Source: Spongorhabdus nitratireducens (GTDB lineage Bacteria > Pseudomonadota > Gammaproteobacteria > Pseudomonadales > Endozoicomonadaceae). From it: a stretch of DNA of 64,000 nucleotides. Both the position numbers and the translations under genes were made by a program. The stretch is taken from assembly GCA_947387575.1 (NCBI GenBank), contig CANDOC010000004.1:186001-250000 (forward strand), read 5' to 3'. Below, piece after piece: positions 8,196 through 18,596 of the stretch (positions are counted from its first letter, which is position 1; each line of letters opens with the position of its first letter). The notes under the pieces are model-generated. The model did not search any database and was not told where the DNA came from. It saw only the letters and a list, made by a program, of their open reading frames with translations.

Positions 8196-9134
8196 GTGTC
8201 AGAACATCTGGATTTCTCCAGCGATGGCCTGGAAACCATAAGAGATTTTCTCCGCTGGACTTACAGCCGTTTCAATCAGGCTGAATTATTTTATGGCCAT
8301 GGCAGTGATAATGCCTGGGATGAGACGGTGCACCTTGTACTGCAGTCTCTGCATCTGCCCTGGGATACCGACCAGTCACTGTATGACAGTCGCCTGACTG
8401 CTTCTGAAAAGACTGCACTGACCCGACTGGTCGAGCGCCGTATTCTGGAGCGGGAACCGGTTGCCTATCTGCTGAATCAGGCATGGTTCTGTGGCATGCC
8501 CTTCTATGTTGATCAGCGGGTACTGGTACCTCGATCTCCTATTGCCGAACTGATCAATAATGGCTTTGAGCCCTGGTTGTCCAATACTGAAGTGAATCGG
8601 GTGATGGATTTGTGTACCGGTTCAGGTTGTATCGGTATTGCCTGTGCTGAAGCCTTCCCTCAAGCCAGTGTCGATCTGCTGGATATCTCACCGGATGCGC
8701 TGGAAGTTTCCCGAATTAATATCGACCGCTTTGAACTGTGGGAGCGAGTTCAGGCTGTTCAGTCTGACCTTTTCAAGGCGCTTGATGAGCAGGCTGAAAA
8801 ACCCAAATATCAGCTGATTGTATCCAACCCGCCTTATGTGGATGCCGAAGATATGGCAGATATGCCAGAGGAATTCCAGCATGAGCCTGAGCTGGGACTT
8901 ACAGCAGGTGATGATGGATTGGATTGTGCCCGCGAAATTCTGGCCAGGGCTGCAGATTTCCTGGATGAATCAGGATTGCTGGTGCTTGAAGTCGGTAACA
9001 GCTGGTTTGCACTGGAAGAAGCCTTCCCTGAAGTACCTTTCACCTGGGTTGAATTCGAACATGGCGGGCATGGTGTACTGGCCATGACGGCAGAAGATTG
9101 TCGCCGTTATCAGGCTGTTTTTGCTGCAGCTTGA
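8196..9134 (+). CDS. prmB: 50S ribosomal protein L3 N5-glutamine methyltransferase
   Basis: 312 residues from a GTG start. A SAM-binding motif '[14 protein letters not shown]' lies at residues 138-151 and the glutamine-methyltransferase catalytic motif NPPY at 211-214, continuing '[18 protein letters not shown]', which is specific to the PrmB branch rather than HemK/PrmC. PrmB methylates a glutamine of ribosomal protein L3 during 50S assembly. It lies directly upstream of aroC, the same order found in E. coli and many relatives, which supports the call. The spacing to aroC is 127 bases. Confidence 0.95.
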   Translation: MSEHLDFSSDGLETIRDFLRWTYSRFNQAELFYGHGSDNAWDETVHLVLQSLHLPWDTDQSLYDSRLTASEKTALTRLVERRILEREPVAYLLNQAWFCGMPFYVDQRVLVPRSPIAELINNGFEPWLSNTEVNRVMDLCTGSGCIGIACAEAFPQASVDLLDISPDALEVSRINIDRFELWERVQAVQSDLFKALDEQAEKPKYQLIVSNPPYVDAEDMADMPEEFQHEPELGLTAGDDGLDCAREILARAADFLDESGLLVLEVGNSWFALEEAFPEVPFTWVEFEHGGHGVLAMTAEDCRRYQAVFAAA

Positions 9135-9261
9135 TTCATTTGCTGCGTAGAGGCTCTTGTTAAGCCCGATGGTTGTCCGGTTATAATGCCGGACTATCGT
9201 GAACGAGTAATAAAACAACGGGCCGGCTGTACTTTTCAGTGAGGCCCCGGGCGGAAGAAAT

Positions 9262-10362
9262 ATGTCGGGTAATTCAATCGGAAAGCTATTCACTGTCACT
9301 ACCTTTGGTGAAAGCCATGGTCTGGCACTGGGTTGTATTGTGGATGGCTGCCCTCCGGGGCTTGAACTGACTGAAGCAGACTTGCAGCAGGATCTTGACC
9401 GGAGAAAACCCGGTACTTCCCGCTACACCACCCAGCGTCGGGAGCCGGATCAGGTACGGATTCTGTCCGGGGTTTTCGAGGGTAAAACCACTGGCACACC
9501 TATCGGTCTGTTGATTGAAAATACCGACCAGCGTTCACGAGACTATTCCAATATCAAGGATACCTTCCGCCCGGCACATGCCGACTATGCCTATAACCAG
9601 AAATATGGTTTCAGGGATTACCGTGGGGGAGGCCGCTCCTCTGCCCGGGAAACTGCCATGCGGGTAGCGGCAGGTGCTATCGCCAAGAAATGGCTGGCCC
9701 AGCAAGGTATTACCGTTCGAGGCTACTTATCCCAGTTAGGACCGATCAAGGTTGAGAAGCATGACTGGAATGAAGTTCATAACAACCCGTTTTTCTGTCC
9801 GGATGCAGATAAAGTCGAAGCCATGGCAGAATATGTCGACAATATGCGTCGCGAAGGTGACTCCATTGGTGCCCGTATCTCTGTAGTGGTTTCAGGACTA
9901 AAGCCAGGGCTGGGAGAACCGATTTTTGATCGGCTGGATGCAGAGCTGGCTCATTCCCTGATGAGCATTAACGCTGTAAAAGGCGTTGAAATAGGCGCCG
10001 GGTTTGACTGTATTGAACAGAAAGGCTCTGAGCACCGGGACGAAATGTCACCGGAAGGTTTCCACTCTAATCATGCGGGCGGTATCGTCGGTGGTATTTC
10101 CACCGGGCAGGATATTGTGGCGCATATTGCGTTGAAGCCAACATCCAGCATTACCAAACCAGGTAAAACGATTAATACTCAGGGTGAATCCATTGATGTG
10201 GTTACCAAAGGGCGTCATGATCCCTGTGTTGGTATCCGTGCAACACCAATCGCTGAAGCTATGATGGCTATCACCGTCATGGATCACTGGATGCGTCACC
10301 GGGCGCAGAATGGCGATGTCGTCTGTGAAACGCCAGTTATTCCTGCCAGCCGGGATGAGTAA
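9262..10362 (+). CDS. aroC: Chorismate synthase
   Basis: 366 residues, close to the E. coli length (361). Signature motifs are 'GESHG' at residues 16-20, '[14 protein letters not shown]' and '[20 protein letters not shown]' near residues 115-150, and '[16 protein letters not shown]' near the C terminus. The enzyme removes phosphate from 5-enolpyruvylshikimate-3-phosphate, the last step of the shikimate pathway, and requires reduced FMN. The GAAG upstream of the ATG and the downstream hairpin at 10381-10410 bracket the gene. No other aro genes are nearby. Confidence 0.98.
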   Translation: MSGNSIGKLFTVTTFGESHGLALGCIVDGCPPGLELTEADLQQDLDRRKPGTSRYTTQRREPDQVRILSGVFEGKTTGTPIGLLIENTDQRSRDYSNIKDTFRPAHADYAYNQKYGFRDYRGGGRSSARETAMRVAAGAIAKKWLAQQGITVRGYLSQLGPIKVEKHDWNEVHNNPFFCPDADKVEAMAEYVDNMRREGDSIGARISVVVSGLKPGLGEPIFDRLDAELAHSLMSINAVKGVEIGAGFDCIEQKGSEHRDEMSPEGFHSNHAGGIVGGISTGQDIVAHIALKPTSSITKPGKTINTQGESIDVVTKGRHDPCVGIRATPIAEAMMAITVMDHWMRHRAQNGDVVCETPVIPASRDE

Positions 10363-10380
10363 TGCTTTCATTCTGAAATA

Positions 10381-10410
10381 AAAAAAGCGAGCTAAAGAGC
10401 TCGCTTTTTT
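10381..10410. terminator. Bidirectional terminator between aroC and gspD
   Basis: A perfect 13-bp inverted repeat (AAAAAAGCGAGCT, 10381-10393, complement 10398-10410) with an AAAG loop carries an A run on one side and a T run on the other. It lies between convergent genes. Confidence 0.93.
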
Positions 10411-10424
10411 TATGATCTTTTAAA

Positions 10425-12545
10425 TCAGGCTGCGGGTGCTGCTACAGGTTTTGGATCAGACTGAGAGGTTTCTGGTTCTTTTGTTGAGTCATCCTCAGGC
10501 TTTTGACGTAAGTCTATGGCTGGTGGCAGGAATAGCTGGTCTGCTTTGGATGGTAAGACGGGTTTAGCCTGAGAAGAATCACTTGGCTTTATTATTTTAA
10601 TACTGGTGTATTTATCTTGAGTCAGTTCAGCCATTCGGCTACTGTCGCGTACAATCGTCGGCCGAATAAACAACATCAGGTTACGCTTTTCACGCTTGTC
10701 ATTGTTGTATTTAAACAACTCTCCAAGACCTGGAATGGCAGACAGGAAGGGTACGCTGGTTTGCCCCTTGGTTAAATCATCTCGCAGCAAACCACCAAGT
10801 ACGACTGTTTCTCCATCATCAATTAATACAACAGTCTTAAGTTGACGCTTGTTAGTGATAAGGTCGCTGGCCGCCTGATTATTTGAAAGACTTGATATTT
10901 CCTGTTCAATTTCAAGCCGCATAATATTACCGTCATTAATATGCGGGGTTACCTTGAGCTTGATACCAACATCTTTTCGGTCGACAGTTGTGAAGGGATT
11001 ATCGCTTCCGCCACCGCTGGAAGTTGTATAGGAACCGGTTCGGAATGGAACTTCTTCACCTACCAGCAATTCAGCTTCCTGATTATCCAGCGTCATCAAA
11101 CTGGGAGTTGACAGCAGGTTGGCGTTGGATTTCTGGGACAGCGCTGTAACCAGAACACCGAAGTTGGAGTTTCTTAGAGCTACGGTACCCAGACTGATCT
11201 TGCTGTTGTCGAAAATATTGCCGGTTACCGACCGCTTTAAACCACTGGATGTATTTCCTTCACCACCAGTGCTACCAGTCAGTCCGGTATTTTTACCATC
11301 GATACCCCATTGAATCCCCAATGCGTCATCTACAGTACCGGAAATTTCAACAATGGCTGCTTCAATCAGAACCTGAGCCCGGCGAATATCCAGTTGTCGA
11401 ACCAGTGTTTCCAGTTCCTGCAGTGTTTCGGGGTCAGCAATCATAATCAGGGCATTCTGGCTTTCATCGGCCTTGATAAAGACATCACCCAGACCTTTGC
11501 CCTGGGTTGTAGCCGGGCCTTTAGCTGTGGGTGGAGCCGGGGCTCTTGATTTACGGGTTGGTGTTCTTCCGGCTGCCGGAGCTTTGGCATCGGCAGCATC
11601 TTTAATGCTCTGGGATGCTTCGGTCAGAATTTCAGCCAGGTTCTTGGCTTCGGCGTAGCGCAGGAAAAGAACCCTGGTAGAAGATTTACGAATACCTTCC
11701 TGATCCAGAGTTTCTGCCAGTTTGCGCACTCTGGCCCGCTTGCTGGCATTCCCTTTTACCACCAGTCGGTTGCTGCGCTCGTCAGCGATAACCTGGAGGC
11801 CACTTGGTAATTGGCCTTTACCGGTATTCAGGGTTTCCTGCAGAATCTTGGCAACATCGCCAACCCAGGCATGTTTCAGCTGAATAACTTCATAATCGTT
11901 ATTACTGGCGCTATCAAGTTCTTCAACCAGGCGCTGGATGCGATCAACGTTATCAGCAACATCACTGACAATAATGGAGTTACTGGATGCAGAGGCTGCT
12001 GCATGGCCGTATTGGGCGATCAGTGGACGAATAATAGGGATCACTTCAACCGAGGAAACACTGTGCAACTCGATCACCCGGGTGACCATGGTGGCATCTC
12101 GCGGAGGTTGCGGACCGTTGTCGGCGCTGGCTGTCTTGGCCACGGTGTTGGGGATGATATTCATCACCTTGCCTTTGGGGATCACCGTGTAGCCATTGGC
12201 ATTCAAGACTTCGAGAAAGACATCGTAAACCTGTTCGCGGGTCATTGGCTTGCTGGAAATCACCGTAACCGTGTTGCCGCCCTTGATGCGGGGATCAAGA
12301 ATAAAGGTTTCACCGGTGATAGCTGCGACCTGATTAATAAATTCACGGATATCCGAGTTCTGCTGATTAATGGTCCAGCGCCGATGTTCTGTGGCCACAG
12401 TACCGTCACCTGCAGGCGTTACACCTTCAGGCGTTCTTGAGGCGGAACCGGTAACCGGGAAGGTCATCATGATGACCGGAGCCAGGCAACATACAGCAGC
12501 CAGACGCGACTTGTTAAATCCAAGGATTTCCAGAATGTTTTTCAT
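10425..12545 (-). CDS. gspD: Type II secretion outer-membrane secretin GspD
   Basis: 706 residues. A signal peptide (about residues 1-36) is followed by the N0 domain ('HRRWTINQQNSDIREFINQV'), three repeated N1-N3 ring domains (for example 'VTRVIELHSVSSVEVIPIIR', 'EVIQLKHAWVGDVAKILQET', 'STRVLFLRYAEAKNLAEIL'), and the secretin pore domain in the second half ('VGEEVPFRTGSY', 'DVGIKLKVTPHI', 'VVLGGLLRDDL'). A proline/alanine/lysine-rich linker interrupts N3 around residues 315-345. The C terminus ends in an acidic, proline-rich S-domain-like tail that may bind a pilotin. It forms the outer-membrane channel. It follows gspC in a two-gene operon transcribed away from gspE-M, the same layout as xcpPQ in Pseudomonas aeruginosa. 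Confidence 0.97.
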   Translation of the reverse strand: MKNILEILGFNKSRLAAVCCLAPVIMMTFPVTGSASRTPEGVTPAGDGTVATEHRRWTINQQNSDIREFINQVAAITGETFILDPRIKGGNTVTVISSKPMTREQVYDVFLEVLNANGYTVIPKGKVMNIIPNTVAKTASADNGPQPPRDATMVTRVIELHSVSSVEVIPIIRPLIAQYGHAAASASSNSIIVSDVADNVDRIQRLVEELDSASNNDYEVIQLKHAWVGDVAKILQETLNTGKGQLPSGLQVIADERSNRLVVKGNASKRARVRKLAETLDQEGIRKSSTRVLFLRYAEAKNLAEILTEASQSIKDAADAKAPAAGRTPTRKSRAPAPPTAKGPATTQGKGLGDVFIKADESQNALIMIADPETLQELETLVRQLDIRRAQVLIEAAIVEISGTVDDALGIQWGIDGKNTGLTGSTGGEGNTSSGLKRSVTGNIFDNSKISLGTVALRNSNFGVLVTALSQKSNANLLSTPSLMTLDNQEAELLVGEEVPFRTGSYTTSSGGGSDNPFTTVDRKDVGIKLKVTPHINDGNIMRLEIEQEISSLSNNQAASDLITNKRQLKTVVLIDDGETVVLGGLLRDDLTKGQTSVPFLSAIPGLGELFKYNNDKREKRNLMLFIRPTIVRDSSRMAELTQDKYTSIKIIKPSDSSQAKPVLPSKADQLFLPPAIDLRQKPEDDSTKEPETSQSDPKPVAAPAA

Positions 12546-12583
12546 CTGACCTGTTGACTCGCTTTTCTTTATTCTGCCATTGG

Positions 12584-13234
12584 TTAGGGTTGCCAGGCCT
12601 CGTCAGCCTGTCGAAGCTGCTCCCGGAGATCGTACATACGCTCTTCTAGGTTTTTCGGCTCATCAGCAGGAGGACTTGAGACGGATGGTGCCACAGCAGC
12701 GGGCACGGGCTCAGGAGCGACTTCCGTCAGCAGGGAAGATGCGCCGTAGCCGGGGAAATAAAGCTTCTCCAGTGAACCATTGCGATTAATAACGATGTGG
12801 TCACTATAAACCTGCGCCAGCGTGGCTCCTCCGGGCAGGACTTCACCAATAAAATATAATTGTTCGGTGCTGCCACCTTCTTCAATAATGGCGCTGGAAC
12901 TCTGGGATCCATCTCCTGATATGGCTCCGCGAAGCACCAGATTCATCCTTGTTTCGGGAATTTCACGTTGTTCGACTTCATCTTCCTGGGTGACATCGCT
13001 GAAACCAAACAGCAGGGGGAAATCATTCAGATTAAAAACGTCCGGCTGGGTCTGCTCTTCCTGAATAGTGGGTAATTCACCACTGAGAGCAGGTTGATTA
13101 TGAGTATTCCGATAGACCTGATAAAGCTGGGAAATGATTGAGGCACACATTAATACCACAGTACAACCTATTAAAATGGTGCGATTTTTTTTCTGGCTAA
13201 GTTGTGACCCGATTGATGCCAGTGCCAATTTCAT
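12584..13234 (-). CDS. gspC: Type II secretion inner-membrane protein GspC
   Basis: 216 residues from the ATG at 13234, which has GGAG five bases upstream; an ATG at 13258 would add eight. It has a short cytoplasmic start, one transmembrane helix (about residues 18-37) and the periplasmic homology region ('LVLRGAISGDGSQSSSAIIE' with 'QVYSDHIVINRNGSLEKLYF'), which contacts the secretin N0 domain. Instead of a PDZ domain it ends in a short Pro/Ala linker and a predicted coiled coil ('NLEERMYDLREQLRQADEAW'), as in P. aeruginosa XcpP rather than Vibrio EpsC. It is the promoter-proximal gene of the gspCD unit. Confidence 0.93.
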   Translation of the reverse strand: MKLALASIGSQLSQKKNRTILIGCTVVLMCASIISQLYQVYRNTHNQPALSGELPTIQEEQTQPDVFNLNDFPLLFGFSDVTQEDEVEQREIPETRMNLVLRGAISGDGSQSSSAIIEEGGSTEQLYFIGEVLPGGATLAQVYSDHIVINRNGSLEKLYFPGYGASSLLTEVAPEPVPAAVAPSVSSPPADEPKNLEERMYDLREQLRQADEAWQP

Positions 13235-13712
13235 ACAGGCTCCGTTGCTGATCGCCATTTCCGTGTGATTAAAAATTATGTCGGGACCGCCTTAGTATAA
13301 TAAAAGCATAAAGAACCATAGCTAAAAAATTATTGGTCATTTCAATTCTGCTTTAATACCGGTCGTCGCCATATCTTGAATTGATATCGGCCTGAACCGG
13401 ATATAGATAAAAAATGGTTTTTTAAGCGCAGATGATGTGCCTGTATTCAAATTTTTTAACCAGAGCAATCCTGATGACTTATTAAAAGTTGATTGGAAAG
13501 TGGCGGCTTTATTTATGTGATTAAGCGAATGGCCGAAATTTAGCTTAAATATACTTAATTGTGGCGGGCTATTTGTGTCTATGCTGCATAGCGAGTGAAA
13601 AAGCTTTACCGGCAGCTGAAGAATAGCTGCGGACTAAAATAAAGACGCTGTAGTTACTCCGTGTAGTTACTTTATAGCAGTCACTTTATAACGAGTCAGA
13701 AGGAGCAGACAG
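13235..13712. promoter_or_regulatory. Divergent promoter region of the gspCD and gspE-M operons
   Basis: These 478 AT-rich bases contain no gene and must carry both promoters of the secretion locus. Just before gspE lie three imperfect direct repeats of 13-14 bases beginning at 13651, 13664 and 13678 (core TAGTTACT or CAGTCACT, the last two followed by TTTATA). An AAGGAG at 13700-13705 is the gspE ribosome binding site. A GC-rich hairpin-like repeat sits around 13608-13632. Confidence 0.5.
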
Positions 13713-15233
13713 TTGAGTGCCCAGCCTGATCCCGATGTTAACAGTCATGAAGAGCGAGAGAGCTTTCCGCCTCGACTGCCTTTCAGTTTTGCCAAGCGTC
13801 ATCGCGTTATTCTGGCGCTGGAAGGAGAGACACCAACGCTTTTCTATCTGGGAGGGCTGGAACCTCTGGTTGCGGCTGAAGTGCGCCGGGTGGCTGCAGT
13901 TCCACTGGCTTATCGAAGCCTGAATGAGGATGATTTTTCCGAGCTGTTGTCCGAATCCTACCATGATGACAGCTCCGAAGCGCTTCAGTCTGCCGCTGGT
14001 GGTATTGGCGATGAACTGGATCTCAGTTCACTGGCTGAAGCTGTACCTGAAACAGAAGACCTGCTTGAACAGTCTGATGATGCGCCGGTTATCCGTCTGA
14101 TCAATGCGCTGCTGACCGAAGCCATCAAGGATGGTGCTTCGGATGTTCATATCGAAACTTTTGAGCGTAACCTTGTTGTCAGAATCCGGGTTGATGGCAT
14201 TTTGCGGGAAATCCTGCAACTGAAGCGAAAGCTTGCTGCCTTATTGATATCCCGCTTGAAGGTTATGGCAAAGCTGGATATTGCCGAGAAACGAGTTCCT
14301 CAGGACGGACGTATCTCGCTTCGGGTTGCTGGCAAGGAAGTAGATGTTCGGGTATCGACCCTGCCATCCAGCAATGGTGAGCGGGTTGTGCTGCGTCTTT
14401 TGGATAAGGCAGCCGGCCGCTTGTCATTGGATCATCTGGGCATGGCTGAAGTGAATATGGAAGGCGTGCGGCAGATGCTGTCCAGACCCTACGGCATTAT
14501 TTTGGTAACCGGGCCTACAGGTTCGGGTAAAACCACCTCGCTCTATGCCGGCCTGTCATCCCTGAACGATAAAACCCGCAATATCCTGACGGTAGAAGAT
14601 CCCATTGAATATAACCTTGAAGGTATTGGTCAAACCCAGGTCAACACCAAGGTTGATATGACCTTTGCCCGGGGACTGAGAGCGATTCTCCGTCAGGATC
14701 CGGATGTGGTGATGGTGGGTGAAATCCGGGATACAGAAACAGCAGAAATCGCAGTACAAGCGAGTTTGACGGGCCACCTTGTGCTTTCAACCCTGCATAC
14801 CAATACCGCTGTCGGTGCGCTGACTCGACTTCACGATATGGGCATCGAACCCTTCCTGCTTTCTTCAAGCCTTGTGGGCGTTATTGCCCAGCGTCTGGTG
14901 CGGGTGTTGTGTGAAAACTGCCGTGAGCCCTACGCCCCTTCACCGGCCGAGTGCCAGATGTTGGGAGTAGACACGCAGCAACCACCTAATGTCTATCACG
15001 CCCGGGGCTGCTCCCAGTGTAATCATTCGGGCTATCGAGGCCGTACCGGAATCTATGAGCTGCTGCCAGTGGATGAGCAGGTACGGCGCATGATTCATTC
15101 CGAAGAAAGTGAACAGGCCATTGTGGATTACGTTCGTTCCATGGCTCCCAGTATCCGGACCGACGGCTGTGGCAAGGTACTCGCCGGTATTACAACTCTT
15201 GAAGAAGTGTTGCGGGTAACCCAGGAAGATTAA
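13713..15233 (+). CDS. gspE: Type II secretion ATPase GspE
   Basis: 506 residues from a TTG start, justified by a strong AAGGAG seven bases upstream. The N-terminal domain (to about residue 115) binds GspL. The ATPase core has 'GASDVHIE' (141-148), Walker A GPTGSGKT (267-274), Asp box 'TVEDPIEY' (293-300), Walker B '[12 protein letters not shown]' (329-340) and '[10 protein letters not shown]' (355-364). The zinc-binding tetracysteine of true GspE proteins is present (Cys 400, 403, 433, 436). It powers pseudopilus assembly at the cytoplasmic face of the inner membrane. It opens a nine-gene operon gspE-M. Confidence 0.98.
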   Translation: MSAQPDPDVNSHEERESFPPRLPFSFAKRHRVILALEGETPTLFYLGGLEPLVAAEVRRVAAVPLAYRSLNEDDFSELLSESYHDDSSEALQSAAGGIGDELDLSSLAEAVPETEDLLEQSDDAPVIRLINALLTEAIKDGASDVHIETFERNLVVRIRVDGILREILQLKRKLAALLISRLKVMAKLDIAEKRVPQDGRISLRVAGKEVDVRVSTLPSSNGERVVLRLLDKAAGRLSLDHLGMAEVNMEGVRQMLSRPYGIILVTGPTGSGKTTSLYAGLSSLNDKTRNILTVEDPIEYNLEGIGQTQVNTKVDMTFARGLRAILRQDPDVVMVGEIRDTETAEIAVQASLTGHLVLSTLHTNTAVGALTRLHDMGIEPFLLSSSLVGVIAQRLVRVLCENCREPYAPSPAECQMLGVDTQQPPNVYHARGCSQCNHSGYRGRTGIYELLPVDEQVRRMIHSEESEQAIVDYVRSMAPSIRTDGCGKVLAGITTLEEVLRVTQED

Positions 15234-15250
15234 AACGGAAGCTCTGATAC

Positions 15251-16474
15251 ATGCCTGCATTTGAATACGAAGCGCTGGATCCAGCGGGCTCTACAGCAAA
15301 AGGCACGCTGGAAGCTGACAGTGGGCGTCAGGTACGCCAGCTGCTGCGCGAACGGGGTATGACCCCGCTCAATGTCCGGGAAGTGGCAGAGCAGAAACGG
15401 GTGCGGGGGCATGATACCGGTGCATCATTCCTGATTCGTGGCATTTCGGCTGTGGATCTGGCAACCATTACCCGCCAGATTGCAACGCTGGTTCAGGCGG
15501 CCATGCCGCTGGAAGAAGCATTGCAGGCGGTAGCTGCCCAGCAGGAAAAGCGACGCATCAAAAATATGATGATCGCCATTCGATCAAGAGTTATGGAAGG
15601 TTTCACTCTGGCTCAGAGCATGGAAGCCTTTTCCCAGTCATTTCCAAAAATGTACCGGGCCACCGTCGCCGCCGGAGAACATGCAGGTCATCTGGACAAG
15701 GTGCTGAACCAGTTGGCCGATTACACTGAATCCCGTATGCAGTCGGCTCAGAAAATACAGCAGGCACTGCTATATCCGGTCATTCTGATTATTGCTGCTA
15801 TTGGTATCGTCAGCTTTCTATTGGGCTTTGTTGTGCCTGATGTGGTCAAGGTATTTATCGATTCCGGCCAGCAACTGCCTCTGGTTACCGAGCTGCTGAT
15901 CTCTGCCAGTGAAGGATTACAGCGATTCTGGTGGCTTATTCTGCTGGCCATTATGGGATTGATTATTGCGGCCAAAATGGCACTGAAAAAACCGGAAGTC
16001 AGGATGCTCTGGCACCGGCGAATTCTGTATATGCCGTTTTTCGGAAAGTTCAGCCGTAGTCTGAATACCGCCCGATTTGCCAGTACGCTCAGCATTCTTA
16101 CCCGCAGTGGTGTTTCTCTGGTTGAAGCTCTGATGATTGCGTCGCAGGTCATTAGTAATGATGCCATGCGTGACGGTGTCGAAGATGTGGCCCGTAAGGT
16201 CAGTGAAGGTACCAGTCTGCACCGTGCGCTGACTGAAACCGGGTTTTTCCCGCCACTGATGCTGCACATGATTGCCAGTGGTGAGGCCACCGGTGAGCTG
16301 GACAATATGCTGGAACGAACTGCCAACAGTCAGCAGGTGGAAGTGGAAGGCCGGATTTCCATGCTGGTGGGGTTGTTTGAGCCAATGATGCTGGTGGTTA
16401 TGGGTGGTGTGGTCATGGTGATTGTGCTGGCCATTCTGCTGCCGATATTCAGTATGAATCAATTAATGGGATAG
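15251..16474 (+). CDS. gspF: Type II secretion inner-membrane platform protein GspF
   Basis: 407 residues, the usual family length. Two T2SSF domains each precede membrane segments: the first repeat '[20 protein letters not shown]' near residue 75, the second '[20 protein letters not shown]' near residue 280. Three transmembrane helices appear near 175-195, 228-245 and 370-400. GspF is the polytopic platform to which GspE, GspL and GspM dock. It starts 17 bases after gspE and is followed 20 bases later by gspG. Confidence 0.97.
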   Translation: MPAFEYEALDPAGSTAKGTLEADSGRQVRQLLRERGMTPLNVREVAEQKRVRGHDTGASFLIRGISAVDLATITRQIATLVQAAMPLEEALQAVAAQQEKRRIKNMMIAIRSRVMEGFTLAQSMEAFSQSFPKMYRATVAAGEHAGHLDKVLNQLADYTESRMQSAQKIQQALLYPVILIIAAIGIVSFLLGFVVPDVVKVFIDSGQQLPLVTELLISASEGLQRFWWLILLAIMGLIIAAKMALKKPEVRMLWHRRILYMPFFGKFSRSLNTARFASTLSILTRSGVSLVEALMIASQVISNDAMRDGVEDVARKVSEGTSLHRALTETGFFPPLMLHMIASGEATGELDNMLERTANSQQVEVEGRISMLVGLFEPMMLVVMGGVVMVIVLAILLPIFSMNQLMG

Positions 16475-16494
16475 AAAGGCGAGGGGGTCGCTCG

Positions 16495-16947
16495 ATGACT
16501 GATGTAAAGAAGCTGCAAGTGGGCCCGAAGGCTCAGACAGGTTTTACCCTGATCGAAATCATGGTGGTGGTGGTTATTCTCGGCATCCTGGCTGCCCTGA
16601 TTGTGCCGAACATTATGAGCCGCCCGGACCAGGCCAAGGTGACAGCCGCGCGCTCCGATATCAAGGCACTCTCCAGTGCAATGGAAATCTATCGGCTTGA
16701 TAACGGCCACTATCCTTCTACTGAACAGGGACTGGAAGCCTTGGTCAGCAAGCCTTCCGGTCAGCCGGTTCCACGGAACTGGAACCCCGAAGGTTATCTC
16801 AAAAAAGTGCCGGTAGATCCCTGGGGGAATCCTTTCATCTACCTGAGCCCGGGTAATCATGGTCAGTATGACGTCTATTCCCTGGGTGCTGATGGCCGGG
16901 AAGGCGGTGAAGGTGTAAATGCGGTCATTGGTAACTGGGAAGACTGA
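16495..16947 (+). CDS. gspG: Type II secretion major pseudopilin GspG
   Basis: 150 residues with a class III prepilin leader: cleavage after Gly16, new N terminus '[19 protein letters not shown]' with the conserved Glu at mature position 5. The C-terminal region '[16 protein letters not shown]...[15 protein letters not shown]' is the calcium-binding segment of major pseudopilins. GspG polymers form the shaft of the periplasmic pseudopilus. A prepilin peptidase (GspO/PilD) is required and is not in this window. A strong purine-rich ribosome binding site precedes the ATG. Confidence 0.98.
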   Translation: MTDVKKLQVGPKAQTGFTLIEIMVVVVILGILAALIVPNIMSRPDQAKVTAARSDIKALSSAMEIYRLDNGHYPSTEQGLEALVSKPSGQPVPRNWNPEGYLKKVPVDPWGNPFIYLSPGNHGQYDVYSLGADGREGGEGVNAVIGNWED

Positions 16948-17447
16948 TGCTGCACAGGGCTCGGGGCTTCACTCTGATTGAACTGATGGTCGTTATTCTG
17001 ATCATCGGTATTTTGCTTGGAGTGACGCTGCTGAGCCCTCTGTCTGCAACCACCCAGCGACGGATGCAGGATGAAGTGATCAGGCTGGAAAGGCTTATCG
17101 AGAATGCCCGTGACCGGGCTCTGCTTGATGGTGCCGAACTCGGATTTTCTGCAGATGACGAAAGTTATCGCTGGTGGTGGTTTGATGAAGACAGCGACAG
17201 CTGGCAGTCACTGGAGCAGGGCAGCTTCAGACCGTGGGATATTCACAACAGTCTGCGGCTGGTGTTGCAGCCTGAAGATGAAGCCTTGCAGTTCAGTTAT
17301 GACAGTGATCAGGGACCACAGGTGCTGATCTCGTCAGATACGGAACTGACACCGTTTCGAATGTATGTAGTCGCTCGAGATAATCCTAAACACAAAATGG
17401 TACTGGAAAGCGATGGCTTGTCTCCGGTCAGCTGGGGGCGGGAATAA
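16947..17447 (+). CDS. gspH: Type II secretion minor pseudopilin GspH
   Basis: 166 residues; its ATG overlaps the gspG stop codon by one base, implying translational coupling. The prepilin leader is short: cleavage after Gly7, then 'FTLIELMVVILIIGILLGV' with Glu at mature position 5. The soluble domain is rich in Trp, Asp and Ser ('YRWWWFDEDSDSWQSLEQGS'), typical of GspH. It links the pseudopilus tip complex GspI-J-K to the GspG shaft. Confidence 0.93.
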   Translation: MLHRARGFTLIELMVVILIIGILLGVTLLSPLSATTQRRMQDEVIRLERLIENARDRALLDGAELGFSADDESYRWWWFDEDSDSWQSLEQGSFRPWDIHNSLRLVLQPEDEALQFSYDSDQGPQVLISSDTELTPFRMYVVARDNPKHKMVLESDGLSPVSWGRE

Positions 17448-17820
17448 CCGCGGTTTTACCCTGCTTGAAATCATGATTGCACTGGCTGTTTTTGCGGTAG
17501 CCATCGGTGCGCTGTTGGTTTCTGACGGCACCAGTGTGCGGCAGACTGCCCGGGTTGAACAGAAGGTGTTGGCCAGTTGGCTGGCAGAGGATTATCTCAA
17601 CAAGGTTTATCTGGATAAGAGCTGGCCGCGCCCCGGAACACGCGGAGAGTTTCAGGATTATGCTGACCGGCGCTGGTATGTCGAGCAGGAAGTCGAGGCC
17701 ATGGGCAAGGATGGCTTTCGCAAAGTCAGTGTTTTTGTTTTTGCCGGGGATGAAGAGCCGGATGATGAAGAAGCCCCTCTCTACAGCCTGTCCGGCTTTT
17801 TAAGGAAGCCGGCTTCATGA
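17413..17820 (+). CDS. gspI: Type II secretion minor pseudopilin GspI
   Basis: 135 residues, overlapping the end of gspH by 35 bases in another frame. The prepilin cleavage site follows Gly14, with mature 'FTLLEIMIALAVFAVAIGAL' and Glu at position 5. The rest fits GspI ('VLASWLAEDYLNKVYLD...WPRPGTRGEFQDYADRRWYV'). GspI is the organiser of the tip complex and contacts GspJ and GspK. It overlaps gspJ by four bases. Confidence 0.94.
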   Translation: MACLRSAGGGNNRGFTLLEIMIALAVFAVAIGALLVSDGTSVRQTARVEQKVLASWLAEDYLNKVYLDKSWPRPGTRGEFQDYADRRWYVEQEVEAMGKDGFRKVSVFVFAGDEEPDDEEAPLYSLSGFLRKPAS

Positions 17821-18596
17821 TCAGTAACAGACGATCAGCTGCCAGGCGGCAGATAGCCGGATTCACTCTGCTGGAGCTGATGCTGTCCATTGCCATGTTT
17901 GCCCTGATGAGTGTGGCAGCTTATCGCCTGTTTGATTCGGTATTGCATGCTCAGCGAGCAACTGAATCGGTATGGGAGCAAATCTCCAGAGTGCAACGTG
18001 CTCTTCTCGTAATTGACCGGGACTTTGCTCAGGCCGTACCGCGCCCGGTTAAAAATGAATATGGCCAGACTGAACAGGCATTTATTGCGGGCAAAAGTGA
18101 TTATCTGGTCGAGTTCACCCGTGGTGGCTGGCGCAATCCACTGGGGCTGCGGCGGAGTGAATTACAGCGGGTGGCCTACTGGCTGGATGATGAAGGGCGA
18201 TTAATGCGTCGCTACTGGCTGGATCTGGATCGTCATGCGGATTCCGAGCCGGTTGACCAGCTATTGCTGGAAAATGTTTCCCGGTTTGATTTGCAGGTGC
18301 AGGATGCGGAGCAGGGTTGGCATCGAAGCTGGCCTAAAGCCGGAACACAGGTAACCGCTGAGGCTCAGGGCTCGGAACAGCAGAAAGGAAAGAAACCTTT
18401 GCCGGTACCATTGGCTATAGCTTTGAGTTTTGAGCATGAGTACTACGGAGCCCTGGAGTACGTCGTGCCAATGGTCAACCTCAAGGATTACGCCGAGGTC
18501 AAGGATGACAAGAAGAAAGACCAGGAGTCTGGCTCGGAAGAAGATGACGAAGAGTATTACGACGACGAGGAATATGATGAGGAGGATGAAGAATGA
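17817..18596 (+). CDS. gspJ: Type II secretion minor pseudopilin GspJ with acidic C-terminal tail
   Basis: 259 residues. Prepilin cleavage falls after Gly15, giving 'FTLLELMLSIAMFALMSVAA'. The core matches GspJ ('SRVQRALLVIDRDFAQAVPRP', 'FTRGGWRNPLGLRRSELQRV'). The protein then runs past the usual family end into about 35 residues of Asp, Glu, Lys and Tyr ('EEDDEEYYDDEEYDEEDEE'), an extension I do not know from other GspJ proteins. It might bind calcium or shield the tip, but that is speculation. Its stop overlaps the gspK start (ATGA). Confidence 0.93.
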   Translation: MISNRRSAARRQIAGFTLLELMLSIAMFALMSVAAYRLFDSVLHAQRATESVWEQISRVQRALLVIDRDFAQAVPRPVKNEYGQTEQAFIAGKSDYLVEFTRGGWRNPLGLRRSELQRVAYWLDDEGRLMRRYWLDLDRHADSEPVDQLLLENVSRFDLQVQDAEQGWHRSWPKAGTQVTAEAQGSEQQKGKKPLPVPLAIALSFEHEYYGALEYVVPMVNLKDYAEVKDDKKKDQESGSEEDDEEYYDDEEYDEEDEE

